64,000 bases of DNA from Halictus rubicundus (lineage: Eukaryota > Arthropoda > Insecta > Hymenoptera > Halictidae): the NCBI RefSeq assembly GCF_050948215.1, contig NW_027488640.1, forward strand, positions 186,001 to 250,000. The letters run 5' to 3'. Below, piece after piece: positions 62,521 through 64,000 of the stretch. A model generated the notes under the pieces. It searched no databases. It was not told where the DNA came from and saw only the letters and a program-made list of their open reading frames with translations. Every line of letters starts with the position of its first letter. Position 1 is the stretch's first letter. The position numbers and the translations under genes were made by a program.

Positions 62521-63251
62521 TCTCCGAGGAGGAGGGTGGCCTCAGTTTTCCGACGCTCTAGGAGGACTGGGCCACGTGCACGGCGTAATGCAACGAAACG
62601 CGCGTTCGCCAAAGGGCCTAGCCGAATAAGATGGTCAAAACTGCCCTTGGACGTTTTTCAATAATTAATGAACCATTCGAAAGCTGACCAAGAAAAACCC
62701 CTCTGAGCCAAATTTCAACCCCCTATCTTGCTCGTGAGGGTAGTTACAGGGTAAATTAGATTTTGAGCTTTTCCGTGCATTTTCCGCACTCTGATGCTTC
62801 CCAAAATTCTGAAAAAAATGTGACATATTTTGGACCCTAAGGCGGATTTTTGAGAATTTTTTCAGATTTTTTGGATGCAAACTGTGGTCGTAAAAAATGA
62901 AAAACCTAAAAAAAAATCGGAAAAATGCAGGTTTCTCAAAAATATGAAAACATGCTATTGAGCTGTTTAGTGCCCCAATAAAGTACCATAACAGGCAGTG
63001 TCCTCAATTTTTTTTAGATTTTTTGTTGTGGGAAGTCTTTGTCAAAAACAAGAAAAACCGAATTTTTTCGACGTTTCTGCTATTAGGAGGAAAGTTATAC
63101 TTGTTGATTTTATCGCAAGTATATATTAAGTCATTTTTAACGTTATTACATTGAAACAAGTAAGCGTTTGACCTCAGAAATATGTTTTAAGAGAAAAATA
63201 AATTCTATTTCTTGCGATATATACAAGAATGTTCGCAACATTTACAACATC
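62521..63251. other. AT-rich intergenic DNA
   Basis: No gene recognised. It has many short A/T runs. The small minus-strand frame near 62665-62880 has no recognisable domain and looks incidental. Confidence 0.5.
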
Positions 63252-63336
63252 GCCGGTTGGCCGAGCAGTCAAAGTGTCGGACTACGGAGCGGAAACGCTG
63301 AGTTCGAATCCCGTCGAGGGTAAAGTTTTTTTTTTC
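63252..63336 (+). other. tRNA-like Pol III unit (degenerate tRNA or SINE head)
   Basis: TGGCCGAGCAGTC matches a Pol III A box of tRNA-Leu/Ser type and GTTCGAATCCC a B box, about 35 bp apart. A run of T (63325-63336) follows as a Pol III terminator. The acceptor and T stems do not pair well and the anticodon arm is abnormal, so it is not a normal tRNA. Confidence 0.5.
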
Positions 63337-63780
63337 CATACATCATCTTTATTTTTTCAATTTTTTATTACATGGTTTATTCATGTGATTTTTAAAATAT
63401 TTTTTTAATGTTTTACAAATATTTAAGAAACATTTTTGAGTAAAATATATGTAAATATAGTTTTAGAGTATCTATCACTTCCTCGATTCTCTAATTGTAT
63501 ATGATCTTCATTACGGTCCTCTCTAACATTCTTAATATTAGAATTCATTAATCTGGTTTCTAAGCCTTGCGTCTTCATAAATTAGGGAGAAAATGAGAAG
63601 ATTTCTGAATAAATAACACGCAGCAAAGTATTTGTTTTTGTCAAATTGAAAGAAAAGGGCTACATACTACCACTATTTTTAAAGTGAGGTATCAAGTACA
63701 AATAAGCCTTAGCCATTCCTCTTTATTGTAACGTACATGAGGATGTATTTCCATTTATAGTTACTTGATTGAAAACCATC
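63337..63780. other. AT-rich DNA upstream of the transposase fragment
   Basis: No gene seen. TTTATAG near 63762 could be a splice acceptor for the downstream fragment. Confidence 0.4.
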
Positions 63781-64000
63781 ATGAAGAGGGGAGACTTTTG
63801 TATTGTTGACAGAGGTTTTCGAGATGTTACATCTCATTTAACAGGTCTTGGTTTCAGAGTTCTCATGCCTGCTTTAAAAGGTAATCGTTCTCAACTTTCG
63901 ACGAAAGAGTCGAATTATTCCCGAAAAGTCACGAAAATTCATTGGTTTGTAGAGGCAATGTATAGTATACAAGGTCAAAAGTACCAGCTTCTACACAAAC
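63781..64000 (+). CDS. DDE_4-type transposase fragment, cut by window end
   Basis: From the ATG at 63781 the frame stays open to the last base: MKRGDFCIVDRGFRD, then LTGLGFRVLMPALKG, QLSTKESNYSRKVTKIHWFV and VEAMYSI. The VDRGFRD Asp and the N.SR.VTK.HWFVE Glu fit the second half of a DDE_4 (Harbinger-like) core. This family moves DNA transposons or has been adopted as host genes. An in-frame TGA lies shortly upstream (63766-63768), so the 5' part must be in another exon or is lost. Whether it is intact cannot be judged from 73 codons. Confidence 0.65.
   Translation, partial: MKRGDFCIVDRGFRDVTSHLTGLGFRVLMPALKGNRSQLSTKESNYSRKVTKIHWFVEAMYSIQGQKYQLLHK

Noticed and set aside
63252..63322. A functional tRNA-Leu or tRNA-Ser gene
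   Set aside because: A and B boxes fit, but the acceptor and T stems do not pair and the anticodon arm is incomplete.

Overview
This 64-kb window is a nest of transposable elements from an animal genome, almost certainly an insect. I favour a hymenopteran such as an ant. The basis is a mix of R1-clade LINEs, BEL/Pao and gypsy LTR elements, a mariner-like end, a piggyBac-like MITE and a FLYWCH/MULE gene. I see no ordinary intact host gene. The only gene-like locus that is not simply a recent transposon is an intron-containing FLYWCH/MULE transposase-type gene (about 40.97-49.2 kb), and LTR insertions have broken it. The density, nesting and decay suggest heterochromatin or a subtelomeric/pericentromeric tract; that is inference.

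Layout. 1-1407: end of a large LTR-like element with 258-bp internal repeats. 1408-8391 (minus): R1-clade LINE E, split by a 3.85-kb DNA transposon (4485-8336) with 0.93-kb terminal inverted repeats, a pogo/CENP-B-like DDE transposase and a TTA target duplication. 8392-16559 (plus): gypsy element with paired 1255-bp LTRs, a gag carrying one stop codon and a long pol, but no target duplication. 17174-22030 (plus): LINE D, extremely purine-rich, with an intact 1068-residue EN-RT ORF. 22685-26349 (minus): decayed R1-clade LINE C. 27030-37671 (minus): a head-to-tail row of R1-clade LINEs (B, then A, then a leader fragment F), separated by poly(A) plus short TTAGGG repeats. This is the arrangement known for telomere-specific TRAS/SART elements and is the main finding here.

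37672-37885: a 15-17-bp minisatellite. 38338-39310: a solo BEL-type LTR. 40362-40562: a mariner-like end with an inverted repeat. 40974-49190: the FLYWCH/MULE pseudogene, carrying four solo-LTR-like insertions (42920-44113, 44739-45178, 45247-47442, 47825-48690), each with an exact 4-bp target duplication. 49507-49663: a piggyBac-type MITE. 50517-57734: a very young BEL/Pao element with near-identical LTRs and a CCTAC duplication. 57959-62520 (minus): a gypsy element lacking its gag end. 63252-63336: a tRNA-like Pol III unit. 63781-64000: the start of a DDE_4-type transposase cut by the window end.

The elements do not work together as a pathway. Their relations are of insertion order: LINE E predates the DNA transposon, LINE B predates the 34629 LTR, and the MULE gene predates four LTR insertions. 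All calls rest on reading the sequence by eye; no database search was possible.
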